The notes beneath the pieces were generated by a model. That model was not told the origin of the DNA and made no database searches. It was given only the letters and a program-made list of their open reading frames with translations. The translations under genes and the position numbers were made by a program. DNA of 64,000 nucleotides, taken from Polyangiaceae bacterium. Lineage in GTDB: Bacteria; Myxococcota_A; Polyangia; Polyangiales; Polyangiaceae. The DNA is taken from contig JADJXL010000021.1 in assembly GCA_016715885.1 (NCBI GenBank), positions 236,461 through 300,460 of the forward strand, written 5' to 3'. This document shows positions 43,432-52,868 of this stretch, piece after piece (position 1 is the stretch's first letter; each line of letters opens with the position of its first letter).

Positions 43432-45069
43432 ATGCGCCCCCCGCCTGCCACGTTGGTTGCATCGATGCGGTCCCTGCATTTGCGCCTCCAAAGCGACACG
43501 CAAGAGCAAATTGCGCAAGCGGCATCCGAGCTTCAGGGCCAGGAGCATCCTGCGGTTGCGCTTGGGCTCGCGCCGCTGACGATTTCTTCGCATCCGTCCG
43601 TTGCCCGCTGGGCCGCGAAGAAAATCAACTCCGTGCTTGATCGATTGGACGAAGGCGGCATTTTGTGGCTTGCGAGTCAAGGCCGTCATTTCGATGTGCC
43701 GGACAGCCCTTGGCAGCAGAAATGGCGCGACTTGCAACCTCGTGACGTCCGTGCGCTGGAGGCGTTCGCGGACACATCGGTTGGCGTTTTGGGTTTGGCG
43801 AGCATGCATTCGAGCGGCTACGTTCGACAAAAGTCTATCGAGCGGCTTGCTTTTTACCGTGGAAAGTTGGCCTTTGCATTTTTGCTCGTGCGCATCAACG
43901 ATTGGGTAAAACCCGTACGAGCGGCCGCGCGGCTGGCCATTTTGGGACGATTGCTCGAAGCGCGGGAAGGCGATCTCGGTCGGTGTCAAGAATTGCTGGA
44001 AAACATTCTTCTCACGGATCGTATCGAGCACTGGGGCCGGGACGATCATCGATCCATTCGCGAGGCTATCGACAAGACACTCATGAGCGCTGCATTCGGA
44101 GCGGTCATGGAGCAAGGTTTGTCATTCAATCGTAGTGTTCTGCGAGGGCGGATGTATCGGTTCGCCTTGGAGCGTGATGCCAATAGTCCCGCTCCGATTC
44201 TCATGCGGGCGATGACTTCGCGCATGAACACACATCGTCTTTGGGCGGCTCGAGAAGCAACGAAAAGGCTTTCGGGTGACGAATTACGGCGCATCGTGGA
44301 GCTCATGCGGCGGGATTCGCAGGCGATCATCCGATACGAAGCCGTGTTTGCCTTGGCGGTCAAATTGCCGCCCGTGGATCCAGCAATTCTCATCGAATCT
44401 TTGGTCGATCCCAGTCACGATGTGCGTTTTTTGGCGTGCCATTATTTGGCGAAGCACGGTTTCGATGCGCGAGCGCATTATCTTCGAGCATTGAGCTCAT
44501 CTGGCGAGCTGGAACTTGCGGCCATCGTGGCCGGTATTGGTGAAAAAGGAAAAAGTGGGGATGAAGCGGGCGTATTGCCGCTCCTTTCGCATCATGATCC
44601 GAACGTGCGAGCTGCGGCGGTGTACACCGTGGGCAAGCTCGGGCGACGCGACGACATGAATTGGCTCGTCGCGGCGCTCCGTGATCCTCATAAATTCGTC
44701 GTGCGCGCTGCGGCGAAGCAATTGGAAGAGCGTATGCACATCGTCGATGCATCTTTTATGAACGGCTGGTATTGGGCCGAGCCGCGCTTGTCGCTGAAGA
44801 GGCGAGCCATTCGTTTGGGGGCGCGAATGGAGCGATGGGAAGCGCTCGAATTCTTGCTTGGAGCCGTGCACCATCCAGAGCGCATCCTTTGTCGCGACGT
44901 CGAGTTCGAACTCGTGCGATGGTCGCAAAGGTTCATCGATTGGTATGCTGCGCCAAAAGAAGCTCGCATTGATCGATTGCAAAACGCGGTCGCCGCCGCG
45001 CGAGGTCTCGTGGGGGACGAAGTTCTCGACTGGGTTGCTCGTAAGATTGTGGCAAATCGAAAGCGTTGA
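43432..45069 (+). CDS. HEAT-repeat protein
   Basis: About 545 residues if started at ATG 43432 (ATG 43465 is also possible). The protein is a stack of helical pairs with HEAT-type character (VKPVRAAARLAILGRLLEA, SQAIIRYEAVFALAVKL, DPNVRAAAVYTVGKLGRRDD). It has no signal or membrane segment and probably serves as a binding scaffold. A TGGTATCAT extended -10-like box lies at 43416-43424, so transcripts might begin almost at the ATG; this is weak. Many relatives in myxobacteria are unassigned. Confidence 0.75.
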   Translation: MRPPPATLVASMRSLHLRLQSDTQEQIAQAASELQGQEHPAVALGLAPLTISSHPSVARWAAKKINSVLDRLDEGGILWLASQGRHFDVPDSPWQQKWRDLQPRDVRALEAFADTSVGVLGLASMHSSGYVRQKSIERLAFYRGKLAFAFLLVRINDWVKPVRAAARLAILGRLLEAREGDLGRCQELLENILLTDRIEHWGRDDHRSIREAIDKTLMSAAFGAVMEQGLSFNRSVLRGRMYRFALERDANSPAPILMRAMTSRMNTHRLWAAREATKRLSGDELRRIVELMRRDSQAIIRYEAVFALAVKLPPVDPAILIESLVDPSHDVRFLACHYLAKHGFDARAHYLRALSSSGELELAAIVAGIGEKGKSGDEAGVLPLLSHHDPNVRAAAVYTVGKLGRRDDMNWLVAALRDPHKFVVRAAAKQLEERMHIVDASFMNGWYWAEPRLSLKRRAIRLGARMERWEALEFLLGAVHHPERILCRDVEFELVRWSQRFIDWYAAPKEARIDRLQNAVAAARGLVGDEVLDWVARKIVANRKR

Positions 45070-45117
45070 ACGTGGAGAGACGATGGACACGCCGCTTTGG
45101 TCCAATGGATCGGCGGT

Positions 45118-45630
45118 TTACCTAGGCCACGCCGCTCGTAGTGCGTCGCCCATCGAGCGAGCTTCACCTTCGTCGTAAACGTACACGCCAAACTCCCACG
45201 AGAGCACGCGCGCAGGACGCGCATCTTCGCCATCCGAATCCACAGGAATCACGTGCACGTGATGGTGCGGAAACGAATTGATGCGCTTCTTTGGCGCTCC
45301 GAGCGCTGCGACGAAAATACGCCGAGGTTGGCAAACCTTTTCCAACGCTCGAGCTGCTTCCCACGAGAGACGCTGAACACCGGCGTATTCTTCCCATGAC
45401 AACGAAGAAATCGATTCGACATGCCGGCGCAAAATCACGAGCAGATGCCCAGGTCGCGTGGCATATCGATCGAGAACTGCAATGGCCACAGGCGATTCGG
45501 CCAATCGCTCGACATCATGAGGCATTCCGTCAACCATTGCGCACATCGCGCAGCCATCGTATCGGGCGGTCCACGATGCCGCTTCAGCCTCGACTTTGGC
45601 CAGCGCGGATGGTTTGTCGATGTACGGCAT
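45118..45630 (-). CDS. HIT-family nucleotide hydrolase/transferase
   Basis: 170 residues. The histidine triad is HHHVHVIPV (His 122, 124 and 126), and RPGHLLVILRRHVESI is the family's second conserved region. A CAMC pair near residues 27-30 may bind a metal. HIT proteins cleave nucleoside phosphoramidates or dinucleoside polyphosphates. It starts seven bases after the stop of the lipoprotein gene on the same strand, so they are probably co-transcribed. Confidence 0.88.
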   Translation of the reverse strand: MPYIDKPSALAKVEAEAASWTARYDGCAMCAMVDGMPHDVERLAESPVAIAVLDRYATRPGHLLVILRRHVESISSLSWEEYAGVQRLSWEAARALEKVCQPRRIFVAALGAPKKRINSFPHHHVHVIPVDSDGEDARPARVLSWEFGVYVYDEGEARSMGDALRAAWPR

Positions 45631-45636
45631 GATGAT

Positions 45637-46788
45637 TCAAAACGTCCCATTCCACTTCGGCTTGACGACGCGTGGAGGCGGCGAAGGAACGAGCGTTGCA
45701 GGGCGCGGAAATGTCGCCGTCGGAACGTGCGTGAAAGGTTTGTCGTACATGCGTCTTTCCCGTAAATCGTCGACGAGCGCGTCGAGCGTCGTCGTCAACG
45801 GCAAGTACGGGGAATCCGCAAACGCCAAAGCCGCTTCGTACACTTGGGAAGTAAATCGCAGATTGGGCGGTTTGGTCCAGACGTTTGTCGCAAGGCGCAC
45901 CATCCATTTTTGCCAGTGCTCATCGCGAATCGGATACATTTCGAGATGTTTCGAATATTGTTCCAGGGCGTTCGCTTCGGCTTCGAGCTCCGCAGCGATC
46001 TCTTTCGTTCCCACGGAATAGGAAGCGACCATCGATTCATTACATATCACGTATTCGCGATATGCCAATCGTTCATTGGGCCCAGCCATCGACAGCCGGT
46101 ATCCCGTCGCTGGTTTGTCTTGGACAAAGTACACGGCCGCAATGCGTTCGGGGTGAGCGAGAGCATTTGCCATGGCCACGGGTTGATTGTTCGCGTCGAC
46201 CACGAGCATGTCATTCGAGCTGATTCGTAGGATCACGAACCAGGCATCGGGCTTGAGGACCACTTGAATGAGCTCATCACCGTACGATTCGCCGCCTATG
46301 CCAAGGCGCGTCGCGAAAGGCGCGGGCCAAGCGAATCTTGCGCGCGCAAAGGCCTGTGTGCGGAGCACCTTGGCCAGCGGATCGTTTGTCTTGGCACGTT
46401 GATCGAGCACTTGGTCGTAAAACGACGCCCCGTGCTCGGGTGATTCGGACCGTGTGAGCAGCACGCGATCCTTTTCGAGCGCCTCGATTTGTGCACGTGT
46501 CGTCCACGTGTAAAGCGTTCGTCGCGCGATGTTCGGCAAGGTCACCACGTACGGCTCGAGCGCTTTTGCAACGGAGGCCTCGTCTGGATCGGGTGCCGCG
46601 GATGCGGCCGGACTGGCCGAGGTTTGTCCCGGCGATACGGCGGGCTGCGTGATCGATACGTCCGTGGATGCAAAAGGTGCGGGAGCGGATGAACGGTTGC
46701 ATCCGACGCTGCCGAGCGCGATGAGGGCGCTCGTGCCGATCGTCGTGGTCGTCGTTCGAACGCGAAGTGATCGGCGCCGTGAGCTCAT
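45637..46788 (-). CDS. lipoprotein of unknown function
   Basis: About 383 residues from ATG 46788. The signal has a Thr-rich hydrophobic stretch ending LGSVGC, then a Ser/Pro/Ala-rich spacer (about 25-70) and a folded domain of about 300 residues. No known family is recognised; the DEASVAKALEPYVVTLPNIARRT-type start of the domain (in part VVTLPNIARRTLYTW) gives no clue. It is divergent from the kinase gene at 47019. Confidence 0.65.
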   Translation of the reverse strand: MSSRRRSLRVRTTTTTIGTSALIALGSVGCNRSSAPAPFASTDVSITQPAVSPGQTSASPAASAAPDPDEASVAKALEPYVVTLPNIARRTLYTWTTRAQIEALEKDRVLLTRSESPEHGASFYDQVLDQRAKTNDPLAKVLRTQAFARARFAWPAPFATRLGIGGESYGDELIQVVLKPDAWFVILRISSNDMLVVDANNQPVAMANALAHPERIAAVYFVQDKPATGYRLSMAGPNERLAYREYVICNESMVASYSVGTKEIAAELEAEANALEQYSKHLEMYPIRDEHWQKWMVRLATNVWTKPPNLRFTSQVYEAALAFADSPYLPLTTTLDALVDDLRERRMYDKPFTHVPTATFPRPATLVPSPPPRVVKPKWNGTF

Positions 46789-47018
46789 GACGTGAGGATA
46801 CCAGACGACGGTGAAGAGCAGCATGCCATATGAGCACCTCGTCGAGCCGTTCACGTGGGCCTGTGAGCATGCTCATGCGAGCGGTGGCGCTTGCAACGGG
46901 TTGCCCGTCGAAGTCGCGAATGCGGAAAAGATTGACGATCCAACGTACATGGGGCACCATCCGAAAAACTCGATTGGCGAGGGAAGCGGTCGCGAAATAG
47001 GGACATCGAAGTCGGGGT

Positions 47019-49061
47019 ATGCTGGAGGCTGGGACGAAGATTGGCGCATATCGAATCGACCGCCGTCTTGGGGAAGGCGGGATGGGCGAGGTGTATGCTG
47101 CGTTCGACGAGACGACGGAAACGCCGGTCGCGCTGAAGGTGCTCTCGTCGGACGCCGAAAAGGATAGGGAAGCCGTCGGCAGATTCAAGCGCGAAGCAAG
47201 TGCGCTGCAAGCATTCAAAAACCATCCCGGCGTGGTCGAGGTGCTTGATTTCGACAGAACGGCGGACGGAGTCGTTTACCTGGTCATGGAATTGCTCGAC
47301 GGCCAAACGCTCGCGGAGTGGATCCGAAATCAGCGTGAATCGATTGCATTGGAGGACGCGCTGACGATAGCAAGGCAAATCGCGGAGACGATGGCCGACG
47401 TGCATGATGCCGACGTCATTCATCGCGATTTGAAGCCCGGCAACGTAATGCTCGTGTCGGACGAAAAGGAGCGCCTTGGAATCCGACCGAAAATATTCGA
47501 TTTTGGCATTGCCAAGGTCCACGTGCTGACCGGCGACGACGAACAGGCGACGACGCTGCCGAAAACGCGCGGGTTCATTGGAACGCCTCGGTATGCCGCG
47601 CCCGAGCAATCGATGCCGGGGAAAGCGAATACGGACAAGATCGACGTGTACGCGCTCGGGCTCATCTTGTATGAAATGCTCGCGGGCAAACGGCTTTTCG
47701 AATCGGAGGACGGATTCGAGGAAATCTACAAGCGGCACAACATCGAGCCGGGGGTGCTGAGCGAGCTATTGCCGGAGGTGCCTCGGGGATTGGTCGAGCT
47801 GATGGGGGAAATGCTGGCGAAAAAGCCCGAAGACCGTCCGACGATGCGCGCGTGTGCGGCTAGGATGGCGCGGGGGTGGGAGGCTGAGGCGAATGCACGG
47901 CGCTCGAAACGCATGAAATACGTTGCGCGTCGATGGTCGGGCACTGTCGCTGTGATGATTGCGGGGGCGGGCATCTTAGGCTTAATGTGGCGGACGCAAT
48001 TTGAATCTGAAACGATCACCCAGCCCCAAAATACAATTGAGGAGTTGAAAACCGACACACAGCTGACCAGTACATGTAATGATAGCATTATCGATGCAGA
48101 TTGGGAGTATGGTCGAATTGCGAATACATTGTCAATTCGCAAGGAACAGCTACTTACGTATCACCGGGAGCTGATGCAGTCGACCGCTGCCGCAGGGTCG
48201 CTCGTGTGCATGATCAAGGTGGAACACCGCCTCAGCGATCTCGAACGCTTGCATGGAACACTGGATGCGGCCGAGAATTACGTGAATGCAGCGAGGATTC
48301 GGATTGACCATGGGCTTGCAAAGGCGCCCAAAGATGCGCAATTGTCACTCGAGCGTGCGATGAATCTTTCCAAGCGAGGGAAGCTGCGCTTGGCTAAAGG
48401 CGACACTTCCGCAGCCCTTTTCGATTTCGAAAATTCGATTGCAGTGCTAGAGGATCGAGGTGTAAAAACAGACAATGAAAAGTCGATGCTTGCGACGAGC
48501 TGTCTCGAGCTTGGCGAAGCCCAATGGTTGTCCGGCAACGCCAATGCTGCGATGAGGGCGTATGAGAAGGCCATTGATTTACGCCGCTCAGTCGCTTCGA
48601 CCAACGACCCCTATTGGAAAGCGATGCACGTAGAAGCATTGGTGCTACGGTCAAAATTGAGCGCCGAAGCCAACAGCACGATTGACGATTTGAAAAAGGC
48701 CGACTCTGCAATGCAAGCACTGATCGAGACGGCGGAACATGATTTGCTGTACAGATTCATTCGTGCAAAAATTCATTTGCAAATTGGAATGATTCACAAG
48801 CGTCGGCACGATTTGAAGCGCGCGACCGACTCTTTTCAAGCTGCTCGCGACATTGCCTCGGCGCTGCGGAAGGGTGCAAACGAGCACAAAGAGTATGGAT
48901 TGCTCCTCATCGATACGCTTGGCGAATTATCGCTCATTGCCGGTGAAGAACACGACTTTACCTTGAAAACATCGTTGGACAATCGACGCTGCGATGTTGC
49001 GAAAAACTTCACCGCCCAAGATGCACTCGACAAACGTTTCGACCTCAAAGGGTGCAGTTGA
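47019..49061 (+). CDS. membrane-anchored Ser/Thr protein kinase with C-terminal helical repeats
   Basis: 680 residues. The kinase domain covers about 8-290: LGEGGMGEVYAAF (P-loop), K40 in VALKVL, HRDLKPGN at 135-142, DFG at 161-163 and APEQ near 194. One membrane helix lies at about 307-324 (GTVAVMIAGAGILGLMW). The outer part (330-680) is TPR-like (LERAMNLSKRGKLRLAKGD, LELGEAQWLSGNANAAMRAY). This is the usual layout of myxobacterial Pkn kinases. It lies 276 bases upstream of the sigma-factor gene on the same strand and might act with it, but no overlap or coupling shows this. Confidence 0.9.
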   Translation: MLEAGTKIGAYRIDRRLGEGGMGEVYAAFDETTETPVALKVLSSDAEKDREAVGRFKREASALQAFKNHPGVVEVLDFDRTADGVVYLVMELLDGQTLAEWIRNQRESIALEDALTIARQIAETMADVHDADVIHRDLKPGNVMLVSDEKERLGIRPKIFDFGIAKVHVLTGDDEQATTLPKTRGFIGTPRYAAPEQSMPGKANTDKIDVYALGLILYEMLAGKRLFESEDGFEEIYKRHNIEPGVLSELLPEVPRGLVELMGEMLAKKPEDRPTMRACAARMARGWEAEANARRSKRMKYVARRWSGTVAVMIAGAGILGLMWRTQFESETITQPQNTIEELKTDTQLTSTCNDSIIDADWEYGRIANTLSIRKEQLLTYHRELMQSTAAAGSLVCMIKVEHRLSDLERLHGTLDAAENYVNAARIRIDHGLAKAPKDAQLSLERAMNLSKRGKLRLAKGDTSAALFDFENSIAVLEDRGVKTDNEKSMLATSCLELGEAQWLSGNANAAMRAYEKAIDLRRSVASTNDPYWKAMHVEALVLRSKLSAEANSTIDDLKKADSAMQALIETAEHDLLYRFIRAKIHLQIGMIHKRRHDLKRATDSFQAARDIASALRKGANEHKEYGLLLIDTLGELSLIAGEEHDFTLKTSLDNRRCDVAKNFTAQDALDKRFDLKGCS

Positions 49062-49337
49062 TTACGAACAAGACCTGTGACACTTAGATAACGTATCGTC
49101 GCATTCCTTGCCCGCACACCTCCCCAAAAAATCTTTCGTCCATGCGGTGGATTTGCCTCGCCACGGAATCAGTCCCTGGCGAAAGGCAAACGCGCAATGA
49201 CCGAGGCTCCTCAAGCTCGATCGGTGTATCGTCACCCACAGTCCGCTCGACCCGTGATGCTTCACCACATCCGATCACGGCCGCGATTTCGCGCTTGTCA
49301 AACACCGAGGGATGCGTACTCTCGTTTGCCTTCGACC

Positions 49338-50144
49338 ATGGCGAAACCACAAAAGCCGAAGAACATCGACGACCTGATTGCGAAAGCGAAGGCGGGCGAT
49401 GATGCTGCGAAAAACGAGCTTTTCAAGTGGGCCAGGAAGTTCATTCAGGACAAGGTGACGGTTCGCACCCAGCGAACCCACGTTCGACCGTCGGACATTG
49501 TGCAAGATGCCGCGATGAACGCCGCACGGGCGCTGAAATCGTTCCGAGGAAGCACGTCGGAGGATTTCGAGAAGTGGCTCGCGACCATTGCATTCCGGTC
49601 TGGTGCTGAATCGATTCGCGACGCCGAGCGTGAAAAACGGGATGTTCGCCAGCAGCGCTATATCGAGGACATCAGCCCGGAGGGGCTCGCGGGGCATCAG
49701 AAAAGTCCCAGCCAAGCGGTCGCTCATGAAGAAACGCGGCTTCAAGTCGCCAGGGTGATCCTCGAGGATTTGCGACCCGAGCAACGGCACGCGATTACGT
49801 TGAGGCTCATCAAGAAATTGCCCGTGGCGATTGTCGCTCGGCAATTGAAGACGACCGTGCCGTCGATTGACAATTTGATTCGGCGCACGGTGAAAAAGAT
49901 TCGCCAGCGGTGTCAGACGGATGCCGAGCCCAAAGCGGGAACGACGACGCCTGTTTCGCGCAATGCGCGTGCGGCTGCGTTTGTCGAGTACATGCGCAGG
50001 TGCGACGAGGGAGCCGAAATCGATATCGACACGTTCATTGCGGAAGTCGCGCCGGGAGACCAAGATTTGCGCTCACTTCTCGAAGTGACCGAACAAATAC
50101 GCTCCTTCGATTTGCCGAATTCGGACGACGAGGAAGACGAATGA
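49338..50144 (+). CDS. ECF-like sigma-70 family RNA polymerase sigma factor with C-terminal extension
   Basis: 268 residues. A sigma region 2 is seen at about 10-100 (VRPSDIVQDAAMNAARALKS, EDFEKWLATIAFRSGAESIRD) and region 4 at about 133-192 (LEDLRPEQRHAITLRLIKK, PVAIVARQLKTTVPSIDNLI). There is an acidic extension of about 65 residues that ends SDDEEDE, beyond what ECF factors usually have; similar tails occur in sigma factors paired with kinases. The stop overlaps the kinase start (ATGA), so the two are made together. The start ATG 49338 is preferred; the open frame upstream to 49197 is Arg/Pro-rich and does not look coding. Confidence 0.83.
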   Translation: MAKPQKPKNIDDLIAKAKAGDDAAKNELFKWARKFIQDKVTVRTQRTHVRPSDIVQDAAMNAARALKSFRGSTSEDFEKWLATIAFRSGAESIRDAEREKRDVRQQRYIEDISPEGLAGHQKSPSQAVAHEETRLQVARVILEDLRPEQRHAITLRLIKKLPVAIVARQLKTTVPSIDNLIRRTVKKIRQRCQTDAEPKAGTTTPVSRNARAAAFVEYMRRCDEGAEIDIDTFIAEVAPGDQDLRSLLEVTEQIRSFDLPNSDDEEDE

Positions 50145-50998
50145 CGTTACTCGAGCTGGGGACCAGAATCGAAAGCCATGAAATCGTCCGATTCGTGGCG
50201 GCGGGCGGCATGTGTCTCGTGTACGAGGCGCGGTCCATGGGCGGCACGAAGTCCGTTGCCATCAAGGTGCTGCACGAAATGTGGCTATCGGATCGCGAAA
50301 TCACGCAGCGTTTCTTGAATGAGGCGAACGTGCTTCGCACGATGCACCATCCGAACATCGTGCGATTGTCGAGTGCTGGGATTCTGCCATCGGGCCAGCC
50401 GTACATGATTCTGGAATGGCTTCCGCTGCACTTGGCCGATCTTTTGCACGCGCGTCAAGCGGGACTGGGCCCCAAGCTTGCTGTACGTATATCGATTCAG
50501 CTTGCGCGAGCTCTTGTGCATTTGCACGCGCAAAACGTCGTTCATCGTGACATCAAGGCGGCCAACGTATTGCTCGATTCGCAAGACATTGCCACCGCGA
50601 CGGTTCGCCTTGCCGATTTGGGATTGGCCAAGGTTGCGCCCGAACGTCGGAGCTTGGCGGGGATGAACGTTTCGACGGGTCATGGAAAACAATTCGGCAC
50701 CTGGGATTACATGGCGCCCGAGCAATGGATCAAGTCCAAGACGGTGGATGCGAAGGCTGATGTGTATTCCCTGGGTGTTCTTCTATTTCAAATGATTTCA
50801 GGGGGCTTGCCATTTGTTGCGGACGATGACAATCAGATCATGTCGATGCATTTGTTCGAGGCGCCGCCATTGAAGCGTCTCGGTGCCGAAGTTTTTCCGG
50901 CGCTGCGGGCGCTTTTGGGGCGCATGCTCGACAAGCTTTCCAAGAAACGACCGACGATGAACGAAGTGCTCGAGCGGCTCGAAGAGATGGCGAATTAG
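50141..50998 (+). CDS. soluble Ser/Thr protein kinase coupled to a sigma factor
   Basis: 285 residues, kinase domain only. The Gly-rich loop is FVAAGGMCLVYEA, K42 lies in VAIKVL, the catalytic loop is HRDIKAAN (135-142) and the metal-binding motif is DLG (159-161) in place of DFG. MAPEQ (191-195) and DVYSLGVLLFQM complete the pattern. No membrane segment or sensor domain is present. The start overlaps the sigma-factor stop and the SAVED gene follows after 21 bases, so phosphorylation of the sigma factor or the SAVED protein is a reasonable inference. Confidence 0.88.
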   Translation: MTLLELGTRIESHEIVRFVAAGGMCLVYEARSMGGTKSVAIKVLHEMWLSDREITQRFLNEANVLRTMHHPNIVRLSSAGILPSGQPYMILEWLPLHLADLLHARQAGLGPKLAVRISIQLARALVHLHAQNVVHRDIKAANVLLDSQDIATATVRLADLGLAKVAPERRSLAGMNVSTGHGKQFGTWDYMAPEQWIKSKTVDAKADVYSLGVLLFQMISGGLPFVADDDNQIMSMHLFEAPPLKRLGAEVFPALRALLGRMLDKLSKKRPTMNEVLERLEEMAN

Positions 50999-51019
50999 GA
51001 AAGACGAAGGGGCAAAACG

Positions 51020-52786
51020 ATGGCAGCGAATGATTTGCAGATATTGATTGTGGTGGATGTTCGGCCGGGTGTATCCGTGGCGGAGCTGAAAGCATTGCTC
51101 GATATCGATCGTGAAGATCGAAAGATCCTGCGGCTGAGCGATTATGGTGCACCGAAGTTGCCGCCGCCCGAGGAGCCTCATGATGTGGATTGGACCTCAT
51201 TGGGAATGGCCGTCGAAGCGGTTGCGGAGGAAGTGCATCGCCTGCAAAAGCAATACGAAGCGAATACGACGGTCGTGTACATCGGTGGCAAAGCGCCGTT
51301 GTCGACGTTTTTGCATTTGGGTTACAAGTTCTCCGGTTCGGTGTCGCAGGTCTTTGTCTTGAATCAAGCGCACAAATCGGGGCCGTGGCAAAAGTTTTTG
51401 GTCGGCGCTCCGGCGACGGATCTGAGCACGCCGCGCATGTTCGACCCGCCCCGCGGAATACCACAGGAGCCGTCGTCTTCGGATGCGCGACTGGGCATTT
51501 TCATTGATACCGCGGGACGCAAAGAAGATCTCGACCCGATGAAGGCACTGATTCGCGAGCAAAAAGAAAGCGTCGGTGACTTCGCGCGACTCTCGGCGGG
51601 CGAGCCATTGCATGTTCAGCCGCTCAACATCGACGCAATCGTGCGCGATTTGTCGCAATTCATGTCGCAGGTGACGTCGTTTTGGCCGGAGCGTCGCGGT
51701 ACGGCCTTATTTGCAGCGGTTCCGACGCAAGTCGCCGTTGCGATCGGCCGCGCCATGAGCGCCAATGTGACGGGTCGCGACGTATGGCTGACCGAATATC
51801 GACACCCACGGTACGAATTCGTCTATTCGTTGCCATTCGAGCCTCAGGCCGAGCCGAGCATTCCGAAGACGGCGGAGGCTGTTTTGGCTCGCCGCAAAGT
51901 GCTCGATGTCGTCAAGGAAGCGTTCGACGAGTTGGTAAAGGATTTGGACGTGCTTCACGTGCCCGTGGGATTGCTACGCGAATCCGAGCGAGCGGAGTTC
52001 GTGCAGCGCGTGAAGGCGATGCGCTTTGAAGAGCGCAGCATCGAGGAGCAGCCATTTCAGATTCGCGTGGCGCAAAATCGGGGATGTTTGGGGGCCGGAA
52101 TGCTGCAAGCGATGCTTCAGATGACGCCCGAGCAGCAGCGTGATTTCACCAAACTCGTGATTTTGCACGAAATCGTCCACGATTGGCAAGAGCTGACGAG
52201 CACCAACCATACGTTCATTGGTCGAGCCGGGTTCGTGTTGGAGGAGATTGACTATTTCGCGGACGTGTTCGCCGTGCATACGCTGGTCAACTTGGAGCTC
52301 GACCTGGACAAGCGGGCACATCGTGAGGTATCGAAATGCGTGCTTCGTTGGATCGACATGGTGCATCGAGGCATCGAGGCATTCGATCGAATGGAGCAGG
52401 GGCCGCGCATGAAGCATTTGACGGAGCGGCGATTGCGTCGGTATCTGCTCTGGTATGTGCAGCATGCGCGTGCGCAGATGTTGCGAACGGTCGAGGACGT
52501 ACCGGAGCTGTTCAATGCGGCGCTCACGGTGGAATTGGCGCCTTTGGCAGGGTTCATCGATGCTCGGCGGCACGAAAAGGTCGTGAAAAACGCGCTCGAA
52601 GACGACACCGAGCTTTGCATTTCGCTCGACGGGCGGCTCGTGCGTATCCTGAAGATGGCCGGATATTCGATCCCGGGCATCGTCGACGCAGTTCGCGAAT
52701 ACAAGCATGAGCAGGTAACGGCATTGATGTTTGCCGTGGTGGATAGGAACAAGCCGATCTTGGCACGTTGGCAAGCGAGGAAGTAG
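51020..52786 (+). CDS. SAVED-domain protein with HExxH metallopeptidase-like domain
   Basis: 588 residues from ATG 51020, with AAGGGG seven bases upstream. Residues about 70-275 have the SAVED pattern: HRLQKQYEANTTVVYIGGK, LGIFIDTAG and the closing block LFAAVPTQVAVAIGRAM with RDVWLTEY...YEFVYSLPF. SAVED domains bind cyclic oligonucleotides made by CBASS or type III CRISPR enzymes. The C-terminal half has HEIVH at 383-387 in a helix (LVILHEIVHDWQE) and acidic residues about 25 positions on (EEIDYFADVF, 408-417), as in zinc peptidases of the gluzincin/metzincin kind. No membrane segment or signal. It ends the sigma-kinase operon and lies 82 bases before cas3. The SAVED call is by eye; the peptidase activity is inferred. 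Confidence 0.7.
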   Translation: MAANDLQILIVVDVRPGVSVAELKALLDIDREDRKILRLSDYGAPKLPPPEEPHDVDWTSLGMAVEAVAEEVHRLQKQYEANTTVVYIGGKAPLSTFLHLGYKFSGSVSQVFVLNQAHKSGPWQKFLVGAPATDLSTPRMFDPPRGIPQEPSSSDARLGIFIDTAGRKEDLDPMKALIREQKESVGDFARLSAGEPLHVQPLNIDAIVRDLSQFMSQVTSFWPERRGTALFAAVPTQVAVAIGRAMSANVTGRDVWLTEYRHPRYEFVYSLPFEPQAEPSIPKTAEAVLARRKVLDVVKEAFDELVKDLDVLHVPVGLLRESERAEFVQRVKAMRFEERSIEEQPFQIRVAQNRGCLGAGMLQAMLQMTPEQQRDFTKLVILHEIVHDWQELTSTNHTFIGRAGFVLEEIDYFADVFAVHTLVNLELDLDKRAHREVSKCVLRWIDMVHRGIEAFDRMEQGPRMKHLTERRLRRYLLWYVQHARAQMLRTVEDVPELFNAALTVELAPLAGFIDARRHEKVVKNALEDDTELCISLDGRLVRILKMAGYSIPGIVDAVREYKHEQVTALMFAVVDRNKPILARWQARK

Positions 52787-52808
52787 CCGCGTCGACGACA
52801 AAGAGCTT

Positions 52809-52837
52809 TGACATCCAATCGAAAAGCGACTACCGAC
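52809..52837 (+). promoter_or_regulatory. candidate promoter before cas3
   Basis: TTGACA at 52809-52814 is a perfect -35 box, with a weak TACCGA at the -10 place after 17 bases, 32 bases before the cas3 ATG. The octamer GACAAACC overlaps it (near 52836). Weak evidence; the cas genes could also be read from the SAVED operon. Confidence 0.3.
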
Positions 52838-52868
52838 AAACCTCGAGACCTTCGTGCAACCCAAAGCC

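Noticed and set aside
49338..52786. CBASS operon
   Set aside because: A SAVED-like effector is present, but no CD-NTase and no Cap2/Cap3 genes are next to it.
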